The position numbers were made by a program, and so were the translations under genes. The notes under the pieces were generated by a model that had not been told where the DNA came from, did no database searches, and was given only the letters and a program-made list of their open reading frames with translations. Below, in pieces: positions 1 to 10,061 of a stretch of 64,000 nucleotides of DNA. Origin of the DNA: Loxodes magnus. Its lineage: Eukaryota > Ciliophora > Karyorelictea > Loxodida > Loxodidae. Location of the stretch: positions 62,001 through 126,000 of the forward strand of contig CAMPDV010001188.1 of assembly GCA_946699065.1 (NCBI GenBank), given 5' to 3'. Each line of letters starts with the position of its first letter. The stretch's first letter is position 1.

Positions 1-436
1 ATAGTCTCACCGTATAATCTGCACTTCCCGATACGATGAACTCTGAATCACTGGATATAGCCACAGATAATACATAATGTGTGTGACCACTCATGGTCTT
101 ACAGGTACCTGTCTTGACGTTCCATAGTCTCACCGTCTCATCAGTACTTCCCGATACGATGAACTCTGAATCACTGGATATAGCCACAGATAATACATAA
201 TTTGTGTGACCACTCATGGTCTTACAGGTACCTGTCTTGACGTCCCATAGTCTTACCGTCTCATCTCTACTTCCCGATACGATGAACTCTGAATCACTGG
301 ATATAGCCACAGATAATACATAATTTGTGTGACCACTCATGGTCTTACAGGTACCTGTCTTGACGTCCCATAGTCTCACCGTATAATCTGCACTTCCCGA
401 TACGATGAACTCTGAATCACTGGATATAGCCACAGA
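1..436 (-). CDS. WD40 array open segment, runs off the left edge
   Basis: Open from just after the TGA at 437 to base 1. Loop 2 of the first unit is ADY, then NYVLS/RDE(D), NYVLS/TDE and HYVLS/ADY at the edge. The first complete blade starts at Met 338-340. NYVLS is seen only in this corner of the window. The C-terminal end of the reading frame lies outside. Confidence 0.55.
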
Positions 437-679
437 TCATACAGAACTAGTGTGACCACTCATGGTCTTACAGGTACCTGTCTTGACGTTCCATAGTCTC
501 ACCGTTTTATCTCGACTTCCCGATACGATGAACTCTGAATCACTGGATATAGCCACAGATAATACATAATTTGTGTGACCACTCATGGTCTTACAGGTAC
601 CTGTCTTGACGTCCCATAGTCTCACCGTATTATCTCTACTTCCCGATACGATTAACTCTGAATCACTGGATATAGCCAC
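437..679 (-). pseudogene. Two-blade WD40 fragment between TGA codons
   Basis: In register with its neighbours. RDN(D), with S-E-L-I-V instead of S-E-F-I-V, then NYVLS/RDK, then SSV and TGA (437-439). The stop is the AGA-to-TGA allele also at 683 and 2036. Confidence 0.5.
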
Positions 680-682
680 AGA

Positions 683-1816
683 TCATACAGAATTTGTGTG
701 ACCACTCATGGTCTTACAGGTACCTGTCTTGACGTCCCATAGTCTCACCGTCTTATCTCTACTTCCCGATACGATGAACTCTGAATCACTGGATATAGCC
801 ACAGCATATACATAACTAGTGTGACCACTCATGGTCTTACAGGCACCTGTCTTGACGTCCCATAGTCTCACCGTCTCATCTCTACTTCCCGATACGATGA
901 ACTCTGAATCACTGGATATAGCCACAGCATATACAGAATCTGTGTGACCACTCATGGTCTTACAGGTACCTGTCTTGACGTTCCATAGTCTCACCGTCTC
1001 ATCTCTACTTCCCGATACGATGAACTCTGAATCACTGGATATAGCCACAGCATATACAGAATCTGTGTGACCACTCATGGTCTTACAGGTACCTGTCTTG
1101 ACGTCCCATAGTCTCACCGTCTCATCTCTACTTCCCGATACGATGAACTCTGAATCACTGGATATAGCCACAGCATATACAGAATCTGTGTGACCACTCA
1201 TGGTCTTACAGGTACCTGTCTTGACGTTCCATAGTCTCACCGTCTCATCTCTACTTCCCGATACGATGAACTCTGAATCACTGGATATAGCCACAGCATA
1301 TACAGAATCTGTGTGACCACTCATGGTCTTACAGGTACCTGTCTTGACGTCCCATAGTCTCACCGTCTCATCTCTACTTCCCGATACGATGAACTCTGAA
1401 TCACTGGATATAGCCACAGATGATACAGAATCTGTGTGACCACTCATGGTCTTACAGGTACCTGTCTTGATGTTCCATAGTCTCACCGTCTCATCAGTAC
1501 TTCCCGATACGATGAACTCTGAATCACTGGATATAGCCACAGATCTTAGAGAATCTGTGTGACCACTCATGGTCTTACAGGTACCTGTCTTGACGTCCCA
1601 TAGTCTCACCGTCTTATCTCTACTTCCCGATACGATGAACTCTGAATCACTGGATATAGCCACAGCATATACATAACTAGTGTGACCACTCATGGTCTTA
1701 CAGGCACCTGTCTTGACGTCCCATAGTCTCACCGTCTTATCTCGACTTCCCGATACGATGAACTCTGAATCACTGGATATAGCCACAGATAATACATAAT
1801 GTGTGTGACCACTCAT
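683..1816 (-). CDS. WD40 array open segment, 9 blades (377 aa)
   Basis: HYVLS/RDK(D, T-G-A-C), SYVYA/RDK(D), DSLRS/TDE (N-I-K), DSVSS/RDE(D), DSVYA/RDE(N), DSVYA/RDE(D), DSVYA/RDE(N), DSVYA/RDE(D, T-G-A-C), SYVYA/RDK(D), then NSV and TGA at 683-685. Four DSVYA/RDE blades alternate N and D at residue 33, a two-unit period. Loop types here differ strongly from the 64-kb end. Confidence 0.6.
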   Translation of the reverse strand: MSGHTHYVLSVAISSDSEFIVSGSRDKTVRLWDVKTGACKTMSGHTSYVYAVAISSDSEFIVSGSRDKTVRLWDVKTGTCKTMSGHTDSLRSVAISSDSEFIVSGSTDETVRLWNIKTGTCKTMSGHTDSVSSVAISSDSEFIVSGSRDETVRLWDVKTGTCKTMSGHTDSVYAVAISSDSEFIVSGSRDETVRLWNVKTGTCKTMSGHTDSVYAVAISSDSEFIVSGSRDETVRLWDVKTGTCKTMSGHTDSVYAVAISSDSEFIVSGSRDETVRLWNVKTGTCKTMSGHTDSVYAVAISSDSEFIVSGSRDETVRLWDVKTGACKTMSGHTSYVYAVAISSDSEFIVSGSRDKTVRLWDVKTGTCKTMSGHTNSV

Positions 1817-2035
1817 GGTCTTACAGGTACCTGTCTTGACGTCCCATAGTCTTACCGTCTCATCTCTACTTCCCGATACGATGAACTATGAATCACTGGA
1901 TATAGCCACAGATCTTACAGAATCTGTGTGACCACTCATGGTCTTACAGGTACCTGTCTTGACGTTCCATAGTCTCACCGTCTCATCTCTACTTCCCGAT
2001 ACGATGAACTCTGAATCACTGGATATAGCCACAGA
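1817..2035 (-). pseudogene. WD40 units with TAG at 1886
   Basis: In-register units RDE, DSVRS and RDE, with TAG at 1886-1888 in place of the Glu of S-D-S-E-F. Without the TGA at 2036 and this TAG, 683-2716 would be one frame of about 16 blades. Confidence 0.55.
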
Positions 2036-2716
2036 TCATACAGAATTTGTGTGACCACTCATGGTCTTACAGGTACCTGTCTTGACGTTCCATAGTCTCA
2101 CCGTCTCATCTCTACTTCCCGATACGATGAACTCTGAATCACTGGATATAGCCACAGATCTTACAGAGTCTGTGTGACCACTCATGGTCTTACAGGTACC
2201 TGTCTTGACGTCCCATAGTCTCACCGTCTCATCTCTACTTCCCGATACGATGAACTCTGAATCACTGGATATAGCCACAGCATATACAGAATCTGTGTGA
2301 CCACTCATGGTCTTACAGGTACCTGTCTTGACGTCCCATAGTCTCACCGTCTTATCTCTACTTCCCGATACGATGAACTCTGAATCACTGGATATAGCCA
2401 CAGATCTTACAGAATTTGTGTGACCACTCATGGTCTTACAGGTACCTGTCTTGACGTTCCATAGTCTCACCGTCTCATCAGTACTTCCCGATACGATGAA
2501 CTCTGAATCACTGGATATAGCCACAGCATATACATAACTTGTGTGACCACTCATAATCTTACAGGTACCTGTCTTGACGTTCCATAGTCTCACCGTCTCA
2601 TCTCTACTTCCCGATACGATGAACTCTGAATCACTGGATATAGCCACAGATAATACATAACTTGTGTGACCACTCATAATCTTACAGGTACCTGTCTTGA
2701 CGTTCCATAGTCTCAC
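2036..2716 (-). CDS. WD40 array open segment, 5-6 blades (226 aa)
   Basis: SYVLS/RDE, SYVYA/TDE, NSVRS/RDK(D), DSVYA/RDE(D), DSVRS/RDE, NSV, ending at Arg-to-TGA in loop 1 (2036-2038). From here to base 1 all units are 123 bp and share one register. Confidence 0.5.
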   Translation of the reverse strand: MRLWNVKTGTCKIMSGHTSYVLSVAISSDSEFIVSGSRDETVRLWNVKTGTCKIMSGHTSYVYAVAISSDSEFIVSGSTDETVRLWNVKTGTCKTMSGHTNSVRSVAISSDSEFIVSGSRDKTVRLWDVKTGTCKTMSGHTDSVYAVAISSDSEFIVSGSRDETVRLWDVKTGTCKTMSGHTDSVRSVAISSDSEFIVSGSRDETVRLWNVKTGTCKTMSGHTNSV

Positions 2717-3712
2717 CGTATTATCTCAACTTCCCGATACGATGAACTCTGAATCACTGGATATAGCCACAGATAATACATAATGTGTGTGACCACTCAT
2801 GGTCTTACAGGTACTTTCTTGTGTTCCATAGTCTCACCGTATTATCTCGACTTCCCGATACGATGAACTCTGAATCACTGGATTTAGCCACAGATAATAC
2901 ATAATGTGTGTGACCACTCATGGTCTTACAGGTACTTTCTTGTGTTCCATAGTCTCACCGTTTTATCTCGACTTCCCGATACGATGAACTCTGAATCACT
3001 GGATTTAGCCACAGATAATACATAATGTGTGTGACCACTCATGGTCTTACAGGTACTTTCTTGTGTTCCATAGTCTCACCGTTTTATCTCGACTTCCCGA
3101 TACGATGAACTCTGAATCACTGGATATAGCCACAGATAATACATAACTAGTGTGACCACTCATGGTCTTACAGGTACTATCTTGTGTTCCATAGTCTCAC
3201 CGTATTATCTCGACTTCCCGATACGATGAACTCTGAATCACTGGATATAGCCACAGATAATACATAATGTGTGTGACCACTCATGGTCTTACAGATACGT
3301 ACTCTGTCACTGGATTGACGTTCCATAGACTCATCTTGTGTTCCGTCTTTTATCTCGACTTCCCGATACGATGAACTCTGAATCACTGGATATAGCCACA
3401 GATAATACAGATCTTACAGAATCTGTCACCGTGACGATACACTCATGGTCTTACATCTGTGTACCTGTCAGGTTGACGTCCCATAGTCTCACCGTCTCAT
3501 CAGTACTTCCCGATACGATGAACTCTGAATCACTGGATATAGCCACAGCATATACATAACTTGTGTGACCACTCATAATCTTACAGGTACCTGTCTTGAC
3601 GTTCCATAGTCTCACCGTATTATCTCAACTTCCCGATACGATGAACTCTGAATCACTGGATATAGCCACAGATAATACATAACTAGTGTGACCACTCATG
3701 GTCTTACAGGTA
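2717..3712 (-). pseudogene. Broken WD40 units around the scrambled site
   Basis: Four successive 121-bp units (near 2812, 2934, 3055 and 3177) and Arg-to-TGA units near 2726 and 3632. Two of the 121-bp units share ggatttagcc (Ile to Lys in V-A-I), a change absent elsewhere, so they are direct copies. The only open piece is 3177-3386, one blade plus scrambled codons. Confidence 0.5.
3290..3480 (-). other. Scrambled WD40 units
   Basis: Normal unit words are interrupted and interleaved: acagatacgtactctgtcac, then ggattgacgttccatagactc, then atcttgtgttccgtcttttatctc; later cagaatctgtcaccgtgacg, then atacactcatggtcttacat, then ctgtgtacctgtcaggttgacg. Several fragments of loop 1 and V-R-L-W are present in both short and long forms side by side. 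No WD40 frame passes through, though 3177-3386 runs partly into it. Confidence 0.75.
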
Positions 3713-4681
3713 CTATCTTGTGTTCCATAGTCTCACCGTATTATCTCGACTTCCCGATACGATGAACTCTGAATCACTGGATATAGCCACAGATAATACA
3801 TAATGTGTGTGACCACTCATGGTCTTACAGGTACCTGTCTTGACGTCCCATAGTCTCACCGTATAATCTGCACTTCCCGATACGATGAACTCTGAATCAC
3901 TGGATATAGCCACAGATAATACATAATGTGTGTGACCACTCATGGTCTTACAGGTACCTGTCTTGACGTCCCATAGTCTCACCGTCTCATCTCTACTTCC
4001 CGATACGATGAACTCTGAATCACTGGATATAGCCACAGATAATACATAATGTGTGTGACCACTCATGGTCTTACAGGTACCTGTCTTGACGTTCCATAGT
4101 CTCACCGTATTATCTCGACTTCCCGATACGATGAACTCTGAATCACTGGATATAGCCACAGATAATACATAATGTGTGTGACCACTCATGGTCTTACAGG
4201 TACCTGTCTTGACGTCCCATAGTCTGACCGTCTTATCTCGACTTCCCGATACGATGAACTCTGAATCACTGGATATAGCCACAGATAATACATAATGTGT
4301 GTGACCACTCATGGTCTTACAGGTACCTGTCTTGACGTTCCATAGTCTCACCGTCTCATCTCGACTTCCCGATACGATGAACTCTGAATCACTGGATATA
4401 GCCACAGATAATACATAATGTGTGTGACCACTCATGGTCTTACAGGTACCTGTCTTGACGTTCCATAGTCTCACCGTCTCATCTCTACATCCCGATACGA
4501 TGAACTCTGAATCACTGGATATAGCCACAGCATATACATAACTAGTGTGACCACTCATGGTCTTACAGGCACCTGTCTTGACGTCCCATAGTCTCACCGT
4601 CTTATCTCTACTTCCCGATACGATGAACTCTGAATCACTGGATATAGCCACAGCATATACAGAATCAGTGTGACCACTCAT
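3713..4681 (-). CDS. WD40 array open segment, 8 blades (322 aa)
   Basis: DSVYA/RDK(D, T-G-A-C), SYVYA/RDE (SGC), HYVLS/RDE, HYVLS/RDK(D), HYVLS/RDE-type, HYVLS/RDN, HYVLS/RDE(D) and HYVLS/ADY(D) blades lead to a final HYVLS/RDN with N-T-R then TAG. This segment is the transition between the DSVYA/SYVYA cassette zone and the HYVLS zone. Confidence 0.5.
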   Translation of the reverse strand: MSGHTDSVYAVAISSDSEFIVSGSRDKTVRLWDVKTGACKTMSGHTSYVYAVAISSDSEFIVSGCRDETVRLWNVKTGTCKTMSGHTHYVLSVAISSDSEFIVSGSRDETVRLWNVKTGTCKTMSGHTHYVLSVAISSDSEFIVSGSRDKTVRLWDVKTGTCKTMSGHTHYVLSVAISSDSEFIVSGSRDNTVRLWNVKTGTCKTMSGHTHYVLSVAISSDSEFIVSGSRDETVRLWDVKTGTCKTMSGHTHYVLSVAISSDSEFIVSGSADYTVRLWDVKTGTCKTMSGHTHYVLSVAISSDSEFIVSGSRDNTVRLWNTR

Positions 4682-4900
4682 AATCTTACAGGTACCTGTC
4701 TTGACGTCCCATAGTCTTACCGTCTCATCTCTACTTCCCGATACGATGAACTATGAATCACTGGATATAGCCACAGATCTTACAGAATCTGTGTGACCAC
4801 TCATGGTCTTACAGGTACCTGTCTTGACGTTCCATAGTCTCACCGTCTCATCTCTACTTCCCGATACGATGAACTCTGAATCACTGGATATAGCCACAGA
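4682..4900 (-). pseudogene. WD40 units with a TAG at the S-D-S-E-F Glu
   Basis: Between the TGA at 4901 and the Met at 4681 lie RDE and DSVRS units. TAG at 4751-4753 replaces the Glu of S-D-S-E-F-I. The same allele occurs at 1886-1888, which dates both breaks before the block duplication. Confidence 0.55.
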
Positions 4901-5449
4901 TCATACAGAATTTGTGTGACCACTCATGGTCTTACAGGTACCTGTCTTGACGTTCCATAGTCTCACCGTCTCATCTCTACTTCCCGATACGATGAACTCT
5001 GAATCACTGGATATAGCCACAGATCTTACAGAGTCTGTGTGACCACTCATGGTCTTACAGGTACCTGTCTTGACGTCCCATAGTCTCACCGTCTCATCTC
5101 TACTTCCCGATACGATGAACTCTGAATCACTGGATATAGCCACAGCATATACAGAATCTGTGTGACCACTCATGGTCTTACAGGTACCTGTCTTGACGTC
5201 CCATAGTCTCACCGTCTTATCTCTACTTCCCGATACGATGAACTCTGAATCACTGGATATAGCCACAGATCTTACAGAATTTGTGTGACCACTCATGGTC
5301 TTACAGGTACCTGTCTTGACGTTCCATAGTCTCACCGTCTCATCAGTACTTCCCGATACGATGAACTCTGAATCACTGGATATAGCCACAGCATATACAT
5401 AACTTGTGTGACCACTCATAATCTTACAGGTACCTGTCTTGACGTTCAT
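4901..5449 (-). CDS. WD40 array open segment, 4-5 blades (182 aa)
   Basis: SYVYA/TDE, NSVRS/RDK(D), DSVYA/RDE(D), DSVRS/RDE, NSV, ending at TGA where the loop-1 Arg (AGA) has become TGA. It is a copy of the body of 2036-2716 at offset 2865 bp, including that stop. The first codons come from the damaged unit at 5446. Confidence 0.5.
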   Translation of the reverse strand: MNVKTGTCKIMSGHTSYVYAVAISSDSEFIVSGSTDETVRLWNVKTGTCKTMSGHTNSVRSVAISSDSEFIVSGSRDKTVRLWDVKTGTCKTMSGHTDSVYAVAISSDSEFIVSGSRDETVRLWDVKTGTCKTMSGHTDSVRSVAISSDSEFIVSGSRDETVRLWNVKTGTCKTMSGHTNSV

Positions 5450-5919
5450 ATCACCGTCTCATCTCTACTTCCCGATACGATGAACTCTGAATCACTGGAT
5501 ATAGCCACAGCATATACATAACTTGTGTGACCACTCATAATCTTACAGGTACCTGTCTTGACGTTCCATAGTCTCACCGTATTATCTCAACTTCCCGATA
5601 CGATGAACTCTGAATCACTGGATATAGCCACAGATAATACATAATGTGTGTGACCACTCATGGTCTTACAGGTACTTTCTTGACGTTCCATAGTCTCACC
5701 GTCTCATCTCTACTTCCCGATACGATGAACTCTGAATCACTGGATATAGCCACAGCATATACATAACTTGTGTGACCACTCATAATCTTACAGGTACCTG
5801 TCTTGACGTTCCATAGTCTCACCGTATTATCTCGACTTCCCGATACGATGAACTCTGAATCACTGGATATAGCCACAGATAATACATAATCTGTGTGACC
5901 ACTCATGGTCTTACAGGTA
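5450..5919 (-). pseudogene. Broken WD40 units; 4 bases lost near 5446
   Basis: At about 5445-5452 the V-R-L-W segment reads gttcatatcaccg, missing four bases that are present in every other unit. 5658-5906 (82 codons) reads DYVLS/RDN, SYVYA/RDE, then V-K-K-V-P-V-R-P. An Arg-to-TGA unit (near 5588) lies between them. Confidence 0.5.
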
Positions 5920-6396
5920 CTATCTTGTGTTCCATAGTCTCACCGTATTATCTCGACTTCCCGATACGATGAACTCTGAATCACTGGATATAGCCACAGA
6001 TAATACATAATGTGTGTGACCACTCATGGTCTTACAGGTACCTGTCTTGACGTTCCATAGACTCACCGTTTTATCTCGACTTCCCGATACGATGAACTCT
6101 GAATCACTGGATATAGCCACAGATCTTACAGAATCTGTGTGACCACTCATGGTCTTACAGGTACCTGTCTTGACGTTCCATAGTCTCACCGTCTCATCAG
6201 TACTTCCCGATACGATGAACTCTGAATCACTGGATATAGCCACAGATCTTACAGAATTTGTGTGACCACTCATGGTCTTACAGGTACCTGTCTTGACGTT
6301 CCATAGTCTCACCGTCTCATCTCTACTTCCCGATACGATGAACTCTGAATCACTGGATATAGCCACAGATAATACATAACTAGTGTGACCACTCAT
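5920..6396 (-). CDS. WD40 array open segment, 4 blades (158 aa)
   Basis: SYVLS/RDE, NSVRS/TDE, DSVRS/RDK (V-S-L-W), HYVLS/RDN, N-T-R then TAG. The V-S-L-W change (catagactcacc, Arg to Ser) sits beside an RDK loop 2, as in every other copy of V-S-L-W. Confidence 0.45.
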   Translation of the reverse strand: MSGHTSYVLSVAISSDSEFIVSGSRDETVRLWNVKTGTCKTMSGHTNSVRSVAISSDSEFIVSGSTDETVRLWNVKTGTCKTMSGHTDSVRSVAISSDSEFIVSGSRDKTVSLWNVKTGTCKTMSGHTHYVLSVAISSDSEFIVSGSRDNTVRLWNTR

Positions 6397-6409
6397 GGTC
6401 TTACAGGTA

Positions 6410-6886
6410 CTATCTTGTGTTCCATAGTCTCACCGTATTATCTCGACTTCCCGATACGATGAACTCTGAATCACTGGATATAGCCACAGATAATACATAA
6501 TGTGTGTGACCACTCATGGTCTTACAGGTACCTGTCTTGACGTCCCATAGTCTCACCGTATAATCTGCACTTCCCGATACGATGAACTCTGAATCACTGG
6601 ATATAGCCACAGATAATACATAATGTGTGTGACCACTCATGGTCTTACAGGTACCTGTCTTGACGTCCCATAGTCTCACCGTTTTATCTCTACTTCCCGA
6701 TACGATGAACTCTGAATCACTGGATATAGCCACAGATAATACATAATGTGTGTGACCACTCATGGTCTTACAGGTACCTGTCTTGACGTCCCATAGTCTC
6801 ACCGTCTCATCTCTACTTCCCGATACGATGAACTCTGAATCACTGGATATAGCCACAGATAATACATAATGTGTGTGACCACTCAT
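6410..6886 (-). CDS. WD40 array open segment, 4 blades (158 aa)
   Basis: HYVLS/RDE(D), HYVLS/RDK(D), HYVLS/ADY(D), HYVLS/RDN, N-T-R then TAG. The ADY loop 2 is rare: it appears only here, at 3713-4681 and at the left edge of the window. Confidence 0.45.
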   Translation of the reverse strand: MSGHTHYVLSVAISSDSEFIVSGSRDETVRLWDVKTGTCKTMSGHTHYVLSVAISSDSEFIVSGSRDKTVRLWDVKTGTCKTMSGHTHYVLSVAISSDSEFIVSGSADYTVRLWDVKTGTCKTMSGHTHYVLSVAISSDSEFIVSGSRDNTVRLWNTR

Positions 6887-6899
6887 GGTCTTACAGGTA

Positions 6900-7529
6900 C
6901 TATCTTGTGTTCCATAGTCTCACCGTATTATCTCGACTTCCCGATACGATGAACTCTGAATCACTGGATATAGCCACAGATAATACATAATGTGTGTGAC
7001 CACTCATGGTCTTACAGGTACCTGTCTTGACGTTCCATAGTCTCACCGTCTCATCTCGACTTCCCGATACGATGAACTCTGAATCACTGGATATAGCCAC
7101 AGATCTTACAGAATTTGTGTGACCACTCATGGTCTTACAGGTACCTGTCTTGACGTTCCATAGTCTCACCGTCTCATCAGTACTTCCCGATACGATGAAC
7201 TCTGAATCACTGGATATAGCCACAGCATATACATAACTTGTGTGACCACTCATAATCTTACAGGTACCTGTCTTGACGTTCCATAGTCTCACCGTATTAT
7301 CAGTACTTCCCGATACGATGAACTCTGAATCACTGGATATAGCCACAGATAATACATAATGTGTGTAACCACTCATGGTCTTACAGGTACCTGTCTTGAC
7401 GTTCCATAGTCTCACCGTCTCATCTCTACTTCCCGATACGATGAACTCTGAATCACTGGATATAGCCACAGCATATACATAACTTGTGTGACCACTCATA
7501 ATCTTACAGGTACTTTCTTGACGTTCCAT
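6900..7529 (-). CDS. WD40 array open segment, 5 blades (209 aa)
   Basis: The first codons M-E-R-Q-E-S-T-C-K-I arise from a unit with tactttcttgacgttcc, a third junction type that lacks one base of the normal form. Blades: SYVYA/RDE, HYVLS/TDN (GYT form), SYVYA/TDE, NSVRS/RDE, HYVLS/RDN, N-T-R then TAG. Confidence 0.45.
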   Translation of the reverse strand: MERQESTCKIMSGHTSYVYAVAISSDSEFIVSGSRDETVRLWNVKTGTCKTMSGYTHYVLSVAISSDSEFIVSGSTDNTVRLWNVKTGTCKIMSGHTSYVYAVAISSDSEFIVSGSTDETVRLWNVKTGTCKTMSGHTNSVRSVAISSDSEFIVSGSRDETVRLWNVKTGTCKTMSGHTHYVLSVAISSDSEFIVSGSRDNTVRLWNTR

Positions 7530-7546
7530 AGTCTCACCGTATTATC

Positions 7547-7906
7547 TCAACTTCCCGATACGATGAACTCTGAATCACTGGATATAGCCACAGATAATAC
7601 ATAATGTGTGTGACCACTCATGGTCTTACAGGTACCTGTCTTGACGTTCCATAGTCTAACCGTCTCATCAGTACTTCCCGATACGATGAACTCTGAATCA
7701 CTGGATATAGCCACAGCATATACATAACTTGTGTGACCACTCATAATCTTACAGGTACCTGTCTTGACGTTCCATAGTCTCACCGTCTCATCTCTACTTC
7801 CCGATACGATGAACTCTGAATCACTGGATATAGCCACAGCATATACATAACTTGTGTGACCACTCATAATCTTACAGGTACCTGTCTTGACGTTCCATAG
7901 TCTCAC
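7547..7906 (-). CDS. WD40 array open segment, 3 blades (119 aa)
   Basis: SYVYA/RDE, SYVYA/TDE, HYVLS, between two Arg-to-TGA codons. Each SYVYA blade is preceded by K-I instead of K-T. One unit has the change agtctaaccg (near 7653), which is silent for Val. Confidence 0.4.
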   Translation of the reverse strand: MRLWNVKTGTCKIMSGHTSYVYAVAISSDSEFIVSGSRDETVRLWNVKTGTCKIMSGHTSYVYAVAISSDSEFIVSGSTDETVRLWNVKTGTCKTMSGHTHYVLSVAISSDSEFIVSGS

Positions 7907-9463
7907 CGTATTATCTCAACTTCCCGATACGATGAACTCTGAATCACTGGATATAGCCACAGATAATACATAATGTGTGTGACCACTCATGGTCTTACAG
8001 GTACTTTCTTGTGTTCCATAGTCTCACCGTATTATCTCGACTTCCCGATACGATGAACTCTGAATCACTGGATATAGCCACAGATAATACATAATGTGTG
8101 TGACCACTCATGGTCTTACAGGTACTATCTTGTGTTCCATAGTCTCACCGTTTTATCTCGACTTCCCGATACGATGAACTCTGAATCACTGGATATAGCC
8201 ACAGATAATACATAACTAGTGTGACCACTCATGGTCTTACAGGTACTATCTTGTGTTCCATAGTCTCACCGTATTATCTCGACTTCCCGATACGATGAAC
8301 TCTGAATCACTGGATATAGCCACAGATAATACATAATGTGTGTGACCACTCATGGTCTTACAGGTACCTGTCTTGACGTTCCATAGTCTCACCGTCTCAT
8401 CTCTACTTCCCGATACGATGAACTCTGAATCACTGGATATAGCCACAGCATATACATAACTTGTGTGACCACTCATAATCTTACAGGTACCTGTCTTGAC
8501 GTTCCATAGTCTCACCGTATTATCTCGACTTCCCGATACGATGAACTCTGAATCACTGGATATAGCCACAGATAATACATAATGTGTGTGACCACTCATG
8601 GTCTTACAGGTACTTTCTTGTGTTCCATAGTCTCACCGTATTATCTCGACTTCCCGATACGATGAACTCTGAATCACTGGATATAGCCACAGATAATACA
8701 TAATGTGTGTGACCACTCATGGTCTTACAGGTACTTTCTTGTGTTCCATAGTCTCACCGTTTTATTTCGACTTCCCGATACGATGAACTCTGAATCACTG
8801 GATATAGCCACAGATAATACATAACTAGTGTGACCACTCATGGTCTTACAGGTACTATCTTGTGTTCCATAGTCTCACCGTATTATCTCGACTTCCCGAT
8901 ACGATGAACTCTGAATCACTGGATATAGCCACAGATAATACATAATGTGTGTGACCACTCATGGTCTTACAGGTACCTGTCTTGACGTTCCATAGTCTCA
9001 CCGTCTCATCTCTACTTCCCGATACGATGAACTCTGAATCACTGGATATAGCCACAGCATATACATAACTTGTGTGACCACTCATAATCTTACAGGTACC
9101 TGTCTTGACGTTCCATAGTCTCACCGTATTATCTCGACTTCCCGATACGATGAACTCTGAATCACTGGATATAGCCACAGATAATACATAATGTGTGTGA
9201 CCACTCATGGTCTTACAGGTACTTTCTTGTGTTCCATAGTCTCACCGTATTATCTCGACTTCCCGATACGATGAACTCTGAATCACTGGATATAGCCACA
9301 GATAATACATAATGTGTGTGACCACTCATGGTCTTACAGGTACTTTCTTGTGTTCCATAGTCTCACCGTTTTATCTCGACTTCCCGATACGATGAACTCT
9401 GAATCACTGGATATAGCCACAGATAATACATAACTAGTGTGACCACTCATGGTCTTACAGGTA
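7907..9463 (-). repeat. 609-bp higher-order tandem repeat of five WD40 units
   Basis: The pieces 8855-9208 and 8246-8599 have the same translation (HYVLS/RDN, SYVYA/RDE, HYVLS/RDN, N-T-R) and lie 609 bp apart, that is 5 units with three 121-bp members. The pattern continues to 9464 and back to about 7980. The two copies differ by small changes such as tactatctt against tactttctt near 8123 and 8732. Only one short open piece fits in each period. Confidence 0.7.
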
Positions 9464-10061
9464 CTATCTTGTGTTCCATAGTCTCACCGTATTATCTCGA
9501 CTTCCCGATACGATGAACTCTGAATCACTGGATATAGCCACAGATAATACATAATGTGTGTGACCACTCATGGTCTTACAGGTACCTGTCTTGACGTTCC
9601 ATAGACTCACCGTTTTATCTCGACTTCCCGATACGATGAACTCTGAATCACTGGATATAGCCACAGATAATACAGAATCTGTGTGACCACTCATGGTCTT
9701 ACAGGTACTTTCTTGTGTTCCATAGTCTCACCGTTTTATCTCTACTTCCCGATACGATGAACTCTGAATCACTGGATATAGCCACAGCATATACATAACT
9801 TGTGTGACCACTCATAATCTTACAGGTACCTGTCTTGACGTTCCATAGTCTCACCGTATTATCTCGACTTCCCGATACGATGAACTCTGAATCACTGGAT
9901 ATAGCCACAGATAATACATAATGTGTGTGACCACTCATGGTCTTACAGGTACCTGTCTTGACGTCCCATAGTCTGACCGTCTTATCTCGACTTCCCGATA
10001 CGATGAACTCTGAATCACTGGATATAGCCACAGATAATACATAATGTGTGTGACCACTCAT
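9464..10061 (-). pseudogene. Two WD40 pieces, copied at 13740-14340
   Basis: 9699-10061 reads HYVLS/RDK(D), HYVLS/RDN, SYVYA/RDK, N-T-R-K-Y-L. 9464-9694 reads DSVLS/RDK (V-S-L-W), HYVLS/RDN, N-T-R. DSVLS is a hybrid of the DSVSS and HYVLS loops and occurs only here and in the copy. Confidence 0.5.

Noticed and set aside
3338-3559. Plus-strand open frame of 73 codons
   Set aside because: It is the antisense of the WD40 unit passing through the scrambled site; its [14 protein letters not shown] words are reverse complements of the constant strand. No independent support.
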